A stretch of 5,280 bases of DNA from Ruminococcaceae bacterium UBA6392 (GCA_002438685.1 DJQG01000033.1:1-5280); one strand, 5' to 3'; shown: positions 1 to 5,000, counted from the stretch's first letter. Numbers and translations: made by a program. The notes: generated from the sequence alone by a model not told the origin.

Positions 1-486
1 TATCAGGGCGACGGCGACCTCGCCGCTATCGGTACCGCCGAAACCGTTCATTCCGCGACCCGCGGCGAGAACATCACCGTTATCTTCGTCAACAACGCGA
101 TTTACGGCATGACAGGCGGTCAGATGGCTCCCACCTCGCTGCCCGGACAGGTCACTCAGACCACGCCTTACGGCAGAGATATTAAGACTGCTGGCTATCC
201 TGTCAGAGTCTGCGAGATGCTCTCCACCCTCGATGGCACCGCCTATGCGGAGCGCGTTTCGGTCGATTGCGTCAAGAATATAAACAAAGCGAAGAAGGCT
301 ATCAAAAAGGCTTTCGAGACTCAGATCGCCGGCAAGGGCTTCTCGATAGTTGAAGTTATCTCGGCTTGCCCCACCAACTGGGGACTCTCGCCCGTCGATG
401 CGCTCGGCTGGCTCAGAGAGAATATGCTTCCTTATTATCCGCTCGGCGTTTATAAGGACAAGACAGCAGAGGAGGAAGCAAAATGA
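1..486 (+). CDS. 2-oxoacid:ferredoxin oxidoreductase, beta (thiamine-diphosphate) subunit, 3' part
   Basis: The reading frame is open from base 1 to the TGA at 484-486, giving the last 161 residues; the start lies outside the window. The visible part opens with the thiamine-diphosphate/Mg motif GDGD (residues 3-6), closed 24 residues later by NN (31-32) and then IYGMTGGQMAPTS. The tail CPTNWG...PYYPLGVYKD is typical of the KorB/VorA family, as known from clostridial and archaeal members. In the family this cytoplasmic subunit binds thiamine diphosphate for oxidative decarboxylation of a 2-oxoacid with CoA, passing electrons to ferredoxin. The gamma subunit gene overlaps its stop, as expected for a kor/vor operon. 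The sequence does not tell whether the substrate is 2-oxoglutarate or a branched-chain 2-oxoacid, so no symbol is given. Confidence 0.93.
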   Translation, partial: YQGDGDLAAIGTAETVHSATRGENITVIFVNNAIYGMTGGQMAPTSLPGQVTQTTPYGRDIKTAGYPVRVCEMLSTLDGTAYAERVSVDCVKNINKAKKAIKKAFETQIAGKGFSIVEVISACPTNWGLSPVDALGWLRENMLPYYPLGVYKDKTAEEEAK

Positions 487-1022
487 AGGATATGAACGCA
501 CTTCTCGCCGGATTCGGCGGTCAGGGTATACTTTTCATGGGCAAGGTCATCGCCTATGCGGGACTCACCGACGGCAAGGAAGTTTCATGGCTTCCGTCCT
601 ACGGACCCGAGATGAGAGGCGGCACGGCAAACTGCAGCGTCTGCATCTCATCCGACCCCATCTGCTCGCCCCTTGTTGTCACTCCGAATGTGTTCGTCGC
701 GATGAACGGTCCGTCTTATGACAAGTTCATCGACAGCGTCGTTCCCGGCGGAATAGTTATTCTCGACAGCACGCTCGTTGAGCGCGAGGTCAAGAGAGAC
801 GATATCACCGTCTGCCTCGTTCCCGCCACTCAGATGGCGGAGGAGCATGGACTCAAGGGTCTTGCAAACATCATTCTTATTGGCAAGCTCATGGAGCAGA
901 CCGGCTTCTGCAACCTCGACACCATGTCGAAAGCTATAGCCAAGGTCGTCCCCGCAAGAAAGCAGCATCTTGTTCCCAAGAATGTCGAAGCTATCGAGCT
1001 GGGCATGAACTACAAAGACTAA
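483..1022 (+). CDS. 2-oxoacid:ferredoxin oxidoreductase, gamma subunit
   Basis: A 179-residue protein of the usual length for the separate gamma subunit (KorC/VorC). The N-terminus has the glycine-rich GFGGQGI motif (10-16) and then SYGPEMRGG (39-47), both hallmarks of the pyruvate/ketoisovalerate oxidoreductase gamma domain. In the family this subunit helps build the CoA-binding part of the complex. The ATG at 483 overlaps the beta-subunit stop (ATGA), so translation is probably coupled. Its Shine-Dalgarno AGAGGAGG (468-475, 7 bases from the ATG) lies inside the upstream gene and supports this start over the internal Met at 492. It is the last gene of its operon and is followed at once by a terminator. 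The substrate is undetermined (2-oxoglutarate or branched-chain 2-oxoacids). Confidence 0.93.
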   Translation: MKDMNALLAGFGGQGILFMGKVIAYAGLTDGKEVSWLPSYGPEMRGGTANCSVCISSDPICSPLVVTPNVFVAMNGPSYDKFIDSVVPGGIVILDSTLVEREVKRDDITVCLVPATQMAEEHGLKGLANIILIGKLMEQTGFCNLDTMSKAIAKVVPARKQHLVPKNVEAIELGMNYKD

Positions 1023-1032
1023 ATTAAACATC

Positions 1033-1071
1033 AAAATCCCGGTAATACATCAAGTGTTACCGGGATTTTTT
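1033..1071 (+). terminator. intrinsic terminator of the oxidoreductase operon
   Basis: The arms AATCCCGGTAA (1035-1045) and TTACCGGGATT (1057-1067) pair perfectly, can extend by two A-T pairs outward and three pairs inward, and run straight into a T tract (1066-1071). It begins 11 bases after the gamma-subunit stop. Confidence 0.92.
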
Positions 1072-1076
1072 ACAGT

Positions 1077-1124
1077 GCAAACAAAACGCCGCCTCGCCCG
1101 GTTTTTATCTCGGACGAGGCGACG
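1077..1124 (-). terminator. intrinsic terminator of fucO
   Basis: Read on the minus strand, a GC-rich hairpin (core CGCCTCG 1090-1096 with CGAGGCG 1115-1121, extended both ways across single mismatches) is followed by TTTTGTTTG. It lies 18 bases beyond the fucO stop and back-to-back with the plus-strand terminator, insulating the convergent genes. Confidence 0.85.
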
Positions 1125-1141
1125 GATTTATTTATTTCTTT

Positions 1142-2290
1142 TTACATCAGCGATCTGTAAAGCTCTGCAAGCTCAGCAACGCTTGTGTCGCGCGGGTTGC
1201 CGGGGCGGCAGGCGTCGTCATATGCGGACTGCGCAAGGAACTCAACATCCTCGGGTTTGACGATTTCTTTGAGGTCGGCGGGGATTCCGACATCCTTTGC
1301 AAGCTGTCTGACTGCGTCAACAGCCGCCTTGCGGTATTCGTCAACGCTCATGTTCTCCGTGCCCTCAACGCCCATAGCCTTCGCTATGTCGCGGTATTTT
1401 TCGCCGGTCGCGGGTGCGTTGTATTCCATGACGGTCGGCAGGATTATAGCGTTCGCCACGCCGTGCGGGGTGTCATAGAGCGCGCCGAGCGGGTGAGCCA
1501 TCGAGTGGACTATTCCGAGACCGACATTCGAGAAGCCCATGCCTGCGATGTACTGACCGAGAGCCATGCCCTCGCGTCCCTCGGGTGTATTTTCAACGGC
1601 ACCGCGAAGCGACTTCGAGATTATCTCGATTGCCTTGAGATGGAACATATCGCTCATCGCCCATGCGCCCTTGGTGATGTAGCCCTCGATAGCGTGGGTC
1701 AGAGCGTCCATGCCTGTTGCGGCGGTCAGTCCCCTGGGCATGGAGGACATCATGACGGGATCGACAACGGCGACTACCGGGATGTCGTGAACGTCGACGC
1801 AGACCATCTTGCGGTTCTTTTCGGCGTCGGTGATAACATAGTTTATCGTGACCTCTGCCGCAGTGCCCGCAGTGGTCGGAACGGCGATTATCGGAACGCA
1901 CTTGTTCTTTGTCGGCGCAACGCCCTCAAGGCTCCTGACATCGGCGAACTCGGGGTTCCTGATGATTATGCCTATGGCCTTCGCGGTGTCCATCGAGGAG
2001 CCGCCGCCGATAGCTACGATGCAGTCCGCGCCGCTTGCCTTGAACGCCTCAACGCCGGACTGAACATTCTGAATGGTCGGGTTGGGCTTAATTTCACTGA
2101 ACATCTCGTATGCGATGCCCGCGTCGTCCAGAACATCGGTGACTTTCTTCGATACGCCGAACTTGATGAGGTCGGGGTCGGATGCGACGAAAGCTTTCTT
2201 GAAGCCTCTTGCGGTTATCTCTTCGGCAACCGCCTTGACTGCGTCCGCGCCGTGATATGAAGTTTCATTGAGAACGAATCTGTTGTACAT
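1142..2290 (-). CDS. fucO: lactaldehyde reductase (iron-containing alcohol dehydrogenase, FucO type)
   Basis: A 382-residue protein, the length of E. coli FucO, collinear with it as I remember that sequence, with long near-identical stretches (NPEFADVRSLEG, PTTAGTAAEVTINYVITD, MALGQYIAGMGFSNVGLG). The GGGSSMD nucleotide-binding loop is at 95-101. Asp38 matches the residue that gives FucO its NAD preference. The four Fe(II) ligands are present as D195, H199, H262 and H276. Known role: NADH-dependent reduction of L-lactaldehyde to (S)-1,2-propanediol during anaerobic fucose or rhamnose use, with side activity on other small aldehydes and diols. The start is supported by GGGAGGG (2299-2305) 8 bases upstream. 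It stands alone here, without other fucose or rhamnose genes, so a general aldehyde/alcohol role is also possible. Confidence 0.93.
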   Translation of the reverse strand: MYNRFVLNETSYHGADAVKAVAEEITARGFKKAFVASDPDLIKFGVSKKVTDVLDDAGIAYEMFSEIKPNPTIQNVQSGVEAFKASGADCIVAIGGGSSMDTAKAIGIIIRNPEFADVRSLEGVAPTKNKCVPIIAVPTTAGTAAEVTINYVITDAEKNRKMVCVDVHDIPVVAVVDPVMMSSMPRGLTAATGMDALTHAIEGYITKGAWAMSDMFHLKAIEIISKSLRGAVENTPEGREGMALGQYIAGMGFSNVGLGIVHSMAHPLGALYDTPHGVANAIILPTVMEYNAPATGEKYRDIAKAMGVEGTENMSVDEYRKAAVDAVRQLAKDVGIPADLKEIVKPEDVEFLAQSAYDDACRPGNPRDTSVAELAELYRSLM

Positions 2291-2340
2291 AATTTTTACC
2301 CTCCCGGATATTTTTTTTGATAAAGCCGTATTGATAAAAC

Positions 2341-2368
2341 TTTATCTTTTCTTTAATCCTATCATCAA
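2341..2368 (-). promoter_or_regulatory. putative fucO promoter with overlapping palindrome
   Basis: On the minus strand TTGATG (2363-2368) and GATAAA (2341-2346) are 16 bases apart, each matching four of six sigma-A positions, in a very AT-rich stretch upstream of fucO. The -10 candidate is one arm of the palindrome GATAAA-AC-TTTATC (2333-2346), a plausible operator. GATAAA occurs again at 2319-2324. The elements are weak matches, so the exact position is uncertain. Confidence 0.35.
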
Positions 2369-2440
2369 TTTTTAATCGTATTTTAAAGCCTATTTAAATA
2401 AATTGTGAACAAAGGAACCATCCGGGGAAAAAGTGTTGAT

Positions 2441-2662
2441 TTAAACCGTGCCGTTGTCCTGATAATTATGCAGAAGCTTCAGCAGCTCGGCGGCGTGCCG
2501 ACCCTCGTCAACCGCATATTTTTGAAACATTTCGGCGGCTGCTTTGTCGTCCGAAGTCTCTTTCGCGTATTTTTCAAAGTCGCGCACAAGCTCCGTCGAG
2601 TTCTGCCACGCCCTGAGAACTCTGTCGCGCGTGGTTATAACTATCTTTTTATCTTTGCTCAT
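2441..2662 (-). CDS. small two-helix ferritin-like (rubrerythrin-related) protein
   Basis: A 73-residue protein that appears to be two amphipathic helices (about 12-36 and 39-66). Helix one carries E24 and E30 and helix two carries E53-x-x-H56. A glutamate about 29-30 residues before an ExxH motif is the half-site pattern of ferritin-like di-iron proteins, and two-helix members such as encapsulated ferritins make the whole site by dimerising. This resembles one half of a rubrerythrin or CotF protein, not a fragment of a longer gene: it has its own GAAAGGA Shine-Dalgarno (2672-2678, 9 bases from the ATG) and a clean stop. No rubredoxin domain, signal peptide or membrane segment is seen. It lies upstream of fucO on the same strand and divergent from the CotF gene. 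Iron binding and function are inference. Confidence 0.75.
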   Translation of the reverse strand: MSKDKKIVITTRDRVLRAWQNSTELVRDFEKYAKETSDDKAAAEMFQKYAVDEGRHAAELLKLLHNYQDNGTV

Positions 2663-2706
2663 TTTGTCATGTCCTTTCGTTTTTCATTATTATGCCCGAT
2701 GCGGCA

Positions 2707-2735
2707 TGGAAAAATATCGGCGGAAAGGGTATAAA
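2707..2735 (+). promoter_or_regulatory. putative promoter of the CotF-family gene
   Basis: TGGAAA (2707-2712) and TATAAA (2730-2735) are 17 bases apart, 4/6 and 5/6 matches to sigma-A. The -10 lies between inverted arms TCGGCG (2717-2722) and CGCCGA (2746-2751). A sporulation-sigma promoter might be expected for a coat protein, but I could not place a convincing one. Confidence 0.4.
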
Positions 2736-2791
2736 TTTTGCTTTGCGCCGAAAACTATTCTCCGAAAGCCAATTAAAAAGGAGAAACTCAT

Positions 2792-3247
2792 ATGCAGCTC
2801 ACACAGAAAGAAAAGGAATTGCTCAAGGATCTCAAGGGACAGGAGAAGCTCTGCGTCGAGAAATATTCTCAGCATGCCGCGGCGGCAAATGACGAGCAGC
2901 TCAGTCAGCTTCTGAACTATCTCGGCGGCGTTGAGCAGAGACACTTAGATATTATCACGAAGATCGACAGCGGCGAGATTCCCCAGCCCGCGGCAGGGGA
3001 GGCGGCTCCGAAGAATGATTTCAAGCAGACCTATTCGGTCAGCGAAACGCAGGAAAAGAAGAACGACTGCTATATCTGTTCCGACTTGCTCGCAACAGAA
3101 AAGCACGCCTCCGCGCTCTATGACACCTGCATCTTCGAGTTCAAGAACGAACAGCTCAGAACGGTTCTCAACTCCATTCAGCGCGAGGAGCAGGAGCATG
3201 GTAAGAAAATATATGACTATATGTCTGCGAACAATATGTATTCGTGA
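2792..3247 (+). CDS. CotF-family spore coat / ferritin-like protein
   Basis: A 151-residue protein matching the clostridial spore-coat CotF family as I know it, in particular the C-terminal block CSDLLATEKHASALYDTCIFEF (from 96) and REEQEHGKKIYDYM (131-144). It has two similar halves joined by a Pro/Ala-rich linker (about 60-90). Each half has a glutamate exactly 30 residues before an ExxH: E18 with E48-H51, and E103 with E133-H136. This is the complete ligand pattern of a ferritin-like four-helix di-iron site. The start is fixed by AAAGGAGA (2777-2784), 8 bases before the ATG. A terminator follows, so it is monocistronic. Family members are linked to the spore coat, but many clostridial paralogues are of unproven location, and an iron or oxidative-stress role is an alternative. 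Confidence 0.88.
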   Translation: MQLTQKEKELLKDLKGQEKLCVEKYSQHAAAANDEQLSQLLNYLGGVEQRHLDIITKIDSGEIPQPAAGEAAPKNDFKQTYSVSETQEKKNDCYICSDLLATEKHASALYDTCIFEFKNEQLRTVLNSIQREEQEHGKKIYDYMSANNMYS

Positions 3248-3250
3248 TGC

Positions 3251-3279
3251 AAAAATACCGTCCCTCGGGGCGGTCTTTT
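3251..3279 (+). terminator. intrinsic terminator of the CotF-family gene
   Basis: The hairpin ACCGTCC (3257-3263) / GGGCGGT (3268-3274), with one G-T pair and a CTCG loop, is followed by CTTTT and begins just after the stop. The T tract is short. Confidence 0.78.
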
Positions 3280-3289
3280 ACATAAGCTC

Positions 3290-3318
3290 TTGACCGTCGG
3301 GCGCGATTGTGATATCCT
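3290..3318 (+). promoter_or_regulatory. putative promoter of the acyltransferase-like gene
   Basis: TTGACC (3290-3295, 5/6) and TATCCT (3313-3318, 4/6) are exactly 17 bases apart, placing transcription start about 30 bases before the ATG at 3356. A perfect TATAAT at 3333-3338 is nearer, but it lacks a -35 at proper spacing and would start transcription at the ribosome-binding site. Confidence 0.5.
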
Positions 3319-3343
3319 TGCAGTGTGAAAAATATAATTTGAC

Positions 3344-3347
3344 GGAG
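3344..3347 (+). promoter_or_regulatory. ribosome-binding site deciding the start at 3356
   Basis: GGAG lies 8 bases before the ATG at 3356. The in-frame GTG at 3347 shares its last base, so that GTG cannot be the real start; the protein begins MAVSAN. Confidence 0.8.
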
Positions 3348-3355
3348 TGAAAGAA

Positions 3356-4252
3356 ATGGCAGTCAGCGCAAACGAAAGCAGAAAAATAATGGAGCGTATC
3401 GGCTTCCCGCAGGAGGCTGTAGACACTATCGGCGATTGCACCGAAAGAGTGTCAGAAAATGCGGATTTCAACGCCCTTGTCGATGAGTTCATCGCCCATC
3501 CCGAGAACCTCGACAGCGTGCTCGAAAGACTCAGGGCACTCAGCGAACAGCTCGGTGAAAATGAGTATACAATGAATATGTGCCTGCTCCTCGGTGCGTG
3601 CCCCGCGCTGCGCGAACGCTATGCCGAAAAGGGCATAGACGAGGCGATATTCTGGAAGGGCATTGAGGATATGCGCTGGAAGCTTCACGAGTGCATGGAC
3701 TGCGAAGAGGTCTGGGGCACTTTTGTCCCGCATTGGTACAGGGGCTTCTTCGAGATGACTCGCTTCGGACTCGGCAGATTCCAGTTCGAGGAGACGGACT
3801 TCGACGCCGATTACTATGAGAAGTGCGGCAACACTCTCAAGCGCGGCGACACGGTCATAAACTTCCATATCCCCTCGGCAGGACCGCTGACCGACGAGAA
3901 GAGACTTGATTCATATAAGCAGGCATATAAATTCTTCGGCGGCAAGGACGGCGAGCCCATGGCGTTCGTTTGCGGCTCGTGGCTGCTCTATGGGGGACAC
4001 AGGGAGTTCCTGCCCGAAAACAGCAACATACTTCGCTTTATGGATGACTTTGATATAATCAGAAGTGCCGACAAAGAGAAGTTCGACGACGGCTGGCGCG
4101 TGTTCGGAAAATACAGCGACGAACCCATTGACAACCTGCCCGAGGATACTTCGATAAGGCGCGCATTCAAGCAGAGACTTCAGCAGGGCAAGCCCACGGG
4201 CTACGGTTACGGCGTGTTCTTCTTCGACGGCGAAAAGATACTCGGCAAATAA
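3356..4252 (+). CDS. acyltransferase-like protein with NAT_N (DUF5596) and GNAT_C domains
   Basis: A 298-residue soluble protein with no signal peptide or membrane helices. The N-terminal half (about 1-125) is helical and matches the pattern of the NAT_N/DUF5596 domain (LLLGACPALRERYAEKGI at 77-94, then a Trp-rich stretch). The C-terminal half (about 130-298) has the landmarks of the GNAT_C domain: LGRFQF (139-144), VINFHIPSAGPL (167-178), FVCGSWLL (204-211) and SNILRF (223-228). These families are annotated as acyltransferases from fold similarity to GNAT enzymes; I know of no established substrate, and the activity here is unproven. It has its own promoter and no operon partner. No clear terminator follows: the tRNA promoter begins 20 bases downstream. 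Confidence 0.82.
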   Translation: MAVSANESRKIMERIGFPQEAVDTIGDCTERVSENADFNALVDEFIAHPENLDSVLERLRALSEQLGENEYTMNMCLLLGACPALRERYAEKGIDEAIFWKGIEDMRWKLHECMDCEEVWGTFVPHWYRGFFEMTRFGLGRFQFEETDFDADYYEKCGNTLKRGDTVINFHIPSAGPLTDEKRLDSYKQAYKFFGGKDGEPMAFVCGSWLLYGGHREFLPENSNILRFMDDFDIIRSADKEKFDDGWRVFGKYSDEPIDNLPEDTSIRRAFKQRLQQGKPTGYGYGVFFFDGEKILGK

Positions 4253-4272
4253 CGAAAAATTTAAAAAAATTG

Positions 4273-4301
4273 TTGACAACCGGCTCGTTTTTTGATATCA
4301 T
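4273..4301 (+). promoter_or_regulatory. strong sigma-A promoter of the tRNA unit
   Basis: TTGACA (4273-4278, perfect) and TATCAT (4296-4301, 5/6) are 17 bases apart. Expected transcription start is about 4307-4309, some 25 bases before the first tRNA. Confidence 0.88.
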
Positions 4302-4307
4302 AGCTGT

Positions 4308-4327
4308 TGTCGCACGGGAGTGCGACA
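4308..4327 (+). other. 5' leader hairpin of the tRNA transcript
   Basis: Perfect 8-bp stem TGTCGCAC / GTGCGACA with a GGGA (GNRA-type) loop. It begins at the predicted transcription start and ends 5 bases before the mature tRNA. No T tract follows, so it is not a terminator; it may protect or guide processing of the leader. Confidence 0.7.
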
Positions 4328-4332
4328 CATAA

Positions 4333-4409
4333 GGGCCACTAGCTCAGTTGGTTAGAGCACTCGGCTCATAACCGAATGGTCCGGGGTTCGAGTCCCTGGT
4401 GGCCCACCA
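4333..4409 (+). tRNA. tRNA with CAU anticodon, probably tRNA-Ile2 (lysidine), otherwise elongator tRNA-Met
   Basis: A complete cloverleaf of 77 bases with encoded CCA: acceptor stem GGGCCAC/GTGGCCC, D-stem GCTC/GAGC, anticodon loop CTCATAA with CAT at 4367-4369, T-stem CGGGG/CCCTG (one G-T pair) and discriminator A. The paired G1-C72 excludes initiator tRNA. The C4-G69 and C5-G68 pairs, and the CTCATAACCG context, match what the TilS lysidine synthase recognises in tRNA-Ile2 and differ from typical elongator tRNA-Met. The Ile2 call is therefore inference from identity elements. The top pair of the anticodon stem (27-43) is a C·A mismatch. Confidence 0.9.
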
Positions 4410-4410
4410 A

Positions 4411-4433
4411 GAAGCGCCGATCTTCGGCGCTTC
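4411..4433 (+). other. hairpin between the two tRNAs
   Basis: A perfect 10-bp stem GAAGCGCCGA / TCGGCGCTTC with a three-base loop fills most of the 32-base gap between the tRNAs. No T tract follows, so termination is unlikely; a processing or spacer role is more plausible. Confidence 0.75.
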
Positions 4434-4441
4434 ACAAATAT

Positions 4442-4517
4442 AGGGGTATAGCTCAGTTGGTAGAGCAGCGGTCTCCAAAACCGCGTGCCGAGGGTTCAAG
4501 TCCTTCTGCCCCTGCCA
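4442..4517 (+). tRNA. tRNA-Trp (CCA)
   Basis: A complete 76-base cloverleaf with encoded CCA: acceptor AGGGGTA/TGCCCCT (one T-G pair), D-stem GCTC/GAGC, anticodon stem GCGGT/ACCGC around loop CTCCAAA with anticodon CCA at 4475-4477, T-stem GAGGG/CCTTC, and discriminator G as usual for bacterial tRNA-Trp. It is co-transcribed with the upstream CAU tRNA and followed at once by a terminator. Its 3' end, from T-loop to CC, is duplicated at the window edge. Confidence 0.96.
4495..4516 (+). repeat. direct repeat copy 1 (3' end of tRNA-Trp), possible att site
   Basis: These 22 bases, from the first T of the T-loop to the second C of CCA, recur exactly at 5259-5280, 764 bases on. Tyrosine recombinases are known to use this tRNA segment as an attachment core. 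No integrase is visible in the window. Confidence 0.75.
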
Positions 4518-4518
4518 A

Positions 4519-4552
4519 GAAAAAGACCAAGTCATATGACTTGGTCTTTTTC
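4519..4552 (+). terminator. intrinsic terminator of the tRNA unit
   Basis: A 34-bp perfect palindrome (17-base arms centred on CATATG) starting one base after the tRNA-Trp CCA. The right arm ends GGTCTTTTTC, giving a T tract; the A-rich left arm makes it usable on either strand. Confidence 0.9.
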
Positions 4553-4553
4553 A

Positions 4554-4734
4554 GTGAAATTCGTTCATTCGGAACGAGTGAAATATCTTCGATGTGAAAT
4601 ATTTGCTTCGCAAATGTGAAATACGCCTGCGGCGTGTGAAGAACGAATTTTATTTCACATTGCGACGAAGGAGCAATATTTCACGTTTGCCGTAAGGCAA
4701 ACATTTCACATCCCGCGTCAGCGGGATATTTCAC
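4554..4734. repeat. hairpin/heptamer array A
   Basis: GTGAAAT occurs at 4554, 4578, 4594 and 4616, with a decayed copy at 4636; its complement ATTTCAC occurs at 4652, 4678, 4703 and 4728. Every gap between heptamers is a small hairpin of different sequence: TCGTTC/GAACGA (4561-4577), ATC/GAT (4585-4593), ATTTGC/GCAAAT (4601-4615), ACGCC/GGCGT (4623-4635), ATTGC/GCAAT (4659-4677), GTTTGCC/GGCAAAC with GTAA loop (4685-4702) and ATCCCGC/GCGGGAT (4710-4727). The plan is four hairpins, inversion, three hairpins. No coding potential is seen. I do not recognise a named repeat family. It begins two bases after the tRNA terminator. Confidence 0.88.
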
Positions 4735-4826
4735 AGGAGTTATGTTTATAAAAGCGCAAGTAAAGCGGTTTTTAGATATTGTAGAAGCTCAAAGTCTTTT
4801 ATACAGGACTGCGTGCTTTTTTCAAC
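4735..4826. other. AT-rich spacer between arrays A and B
   Basis: This 92-base stretch lacks the heptamer and clear hairpins. It contains AGGAG (4735-4739) and an ATG two bases later that opens a 49-codon frame running into array B; spacing and context make this an unlikely gene. No convincing promoter was found. Confidence 0.5.
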
Positions 4827-5000
4827 GAAATAAATCCCTTTCGGGATTTGTGAAATGCCCTACGGGCGTGAAACATGTCTGCGGCGCGTGAAATCGCTGC
4901 GGCGGTGAGGGATTTATTTCATTTCACTTGATGCGAAGCATCAAATTTCACAATTTGCAGAGCAAATTATTTCACCGTGAGCGACAGCGAGCGATTTCAC
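4827..5000. repeat. hairpin/heptamer array B
   Basis: It has the same plan as array A with different hairpin sequences. The forward motif is GAAAT (4827, shortened), GTGAAAT (4850), GTGAAAC (4868), GTGAAAT (4888) and a decayed GTGA (4905). The reverse motif ATTTCAC is at 4921, 4945, 4969 and 4994. Hairpins are AAATCCC/GGGATTT (4832-4849), GCCC/GGGC (4857-4867), a weak stem with wobble pairs (4876-4886), CGC/GCG (4895-4904), TTGATGC/GCATCAA (4928-4944), AATTTGC/GCAAATT (4952-4968) and a weak stem with tandem G·A mismatches (4976-4993). Also, GAAATAAATCCC (4827-4838) is the exact complement of 4909-4920. Confidence 0.86.

Noticed and set aside
648..1034. 128-codon minus-strand open frame inside the gamma-subunit gene
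   Set aside because: It overlaps a certain gene and ends in its terminator region; composition-driven shadow.
1463..2260. 265-codon plus-strand open frame opposite fucO
   Set aside because: It is the shadow of fucO, whose minus-strand product has all family motifs; the plus frame shows no recognisable domain.
2663..2670. ATG at 2670-2668 (minus) just before the half-ferritin start
   Set aside because: It is in another frame, encodes only M-T-K before a stop, and is one base from the Shine-Dalgarno; the ATG at 2662 has the right spacing.
3347..3355. GTG start at 3347 for the acyltransferase-like gene
   Set aside because: It overlaps the Shine-Dalgarno GGAG that is correctly spaced for the ATG at 3356.
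4344..4597. Open frames on both strands across the tRNA genes (4344-4535 minus; 4376-4597 plus)
   Set aside because: They are translations of the two tRNAs and the terminator; both tRNAs fold perfectly, which explains the sequence.
4742..4891. 49-codon frame starting MFIKAQVKRFLDIV after AGGAG, between arrays A and B
   Set aside because: The Shine-Dalgarno is only two bases from the ATG, and the last third reads through hairpins of array B. No family is recognised. It could be a remnant, but a real gene is not supported.
4554..5000. A CRISPR array
   Set aside because: The constant unit is only seven bases, it inverts half-way, and the intervening pieces are palindromes of 9-19 bases, unlike unique 30-base spacers; no cas gene is present.
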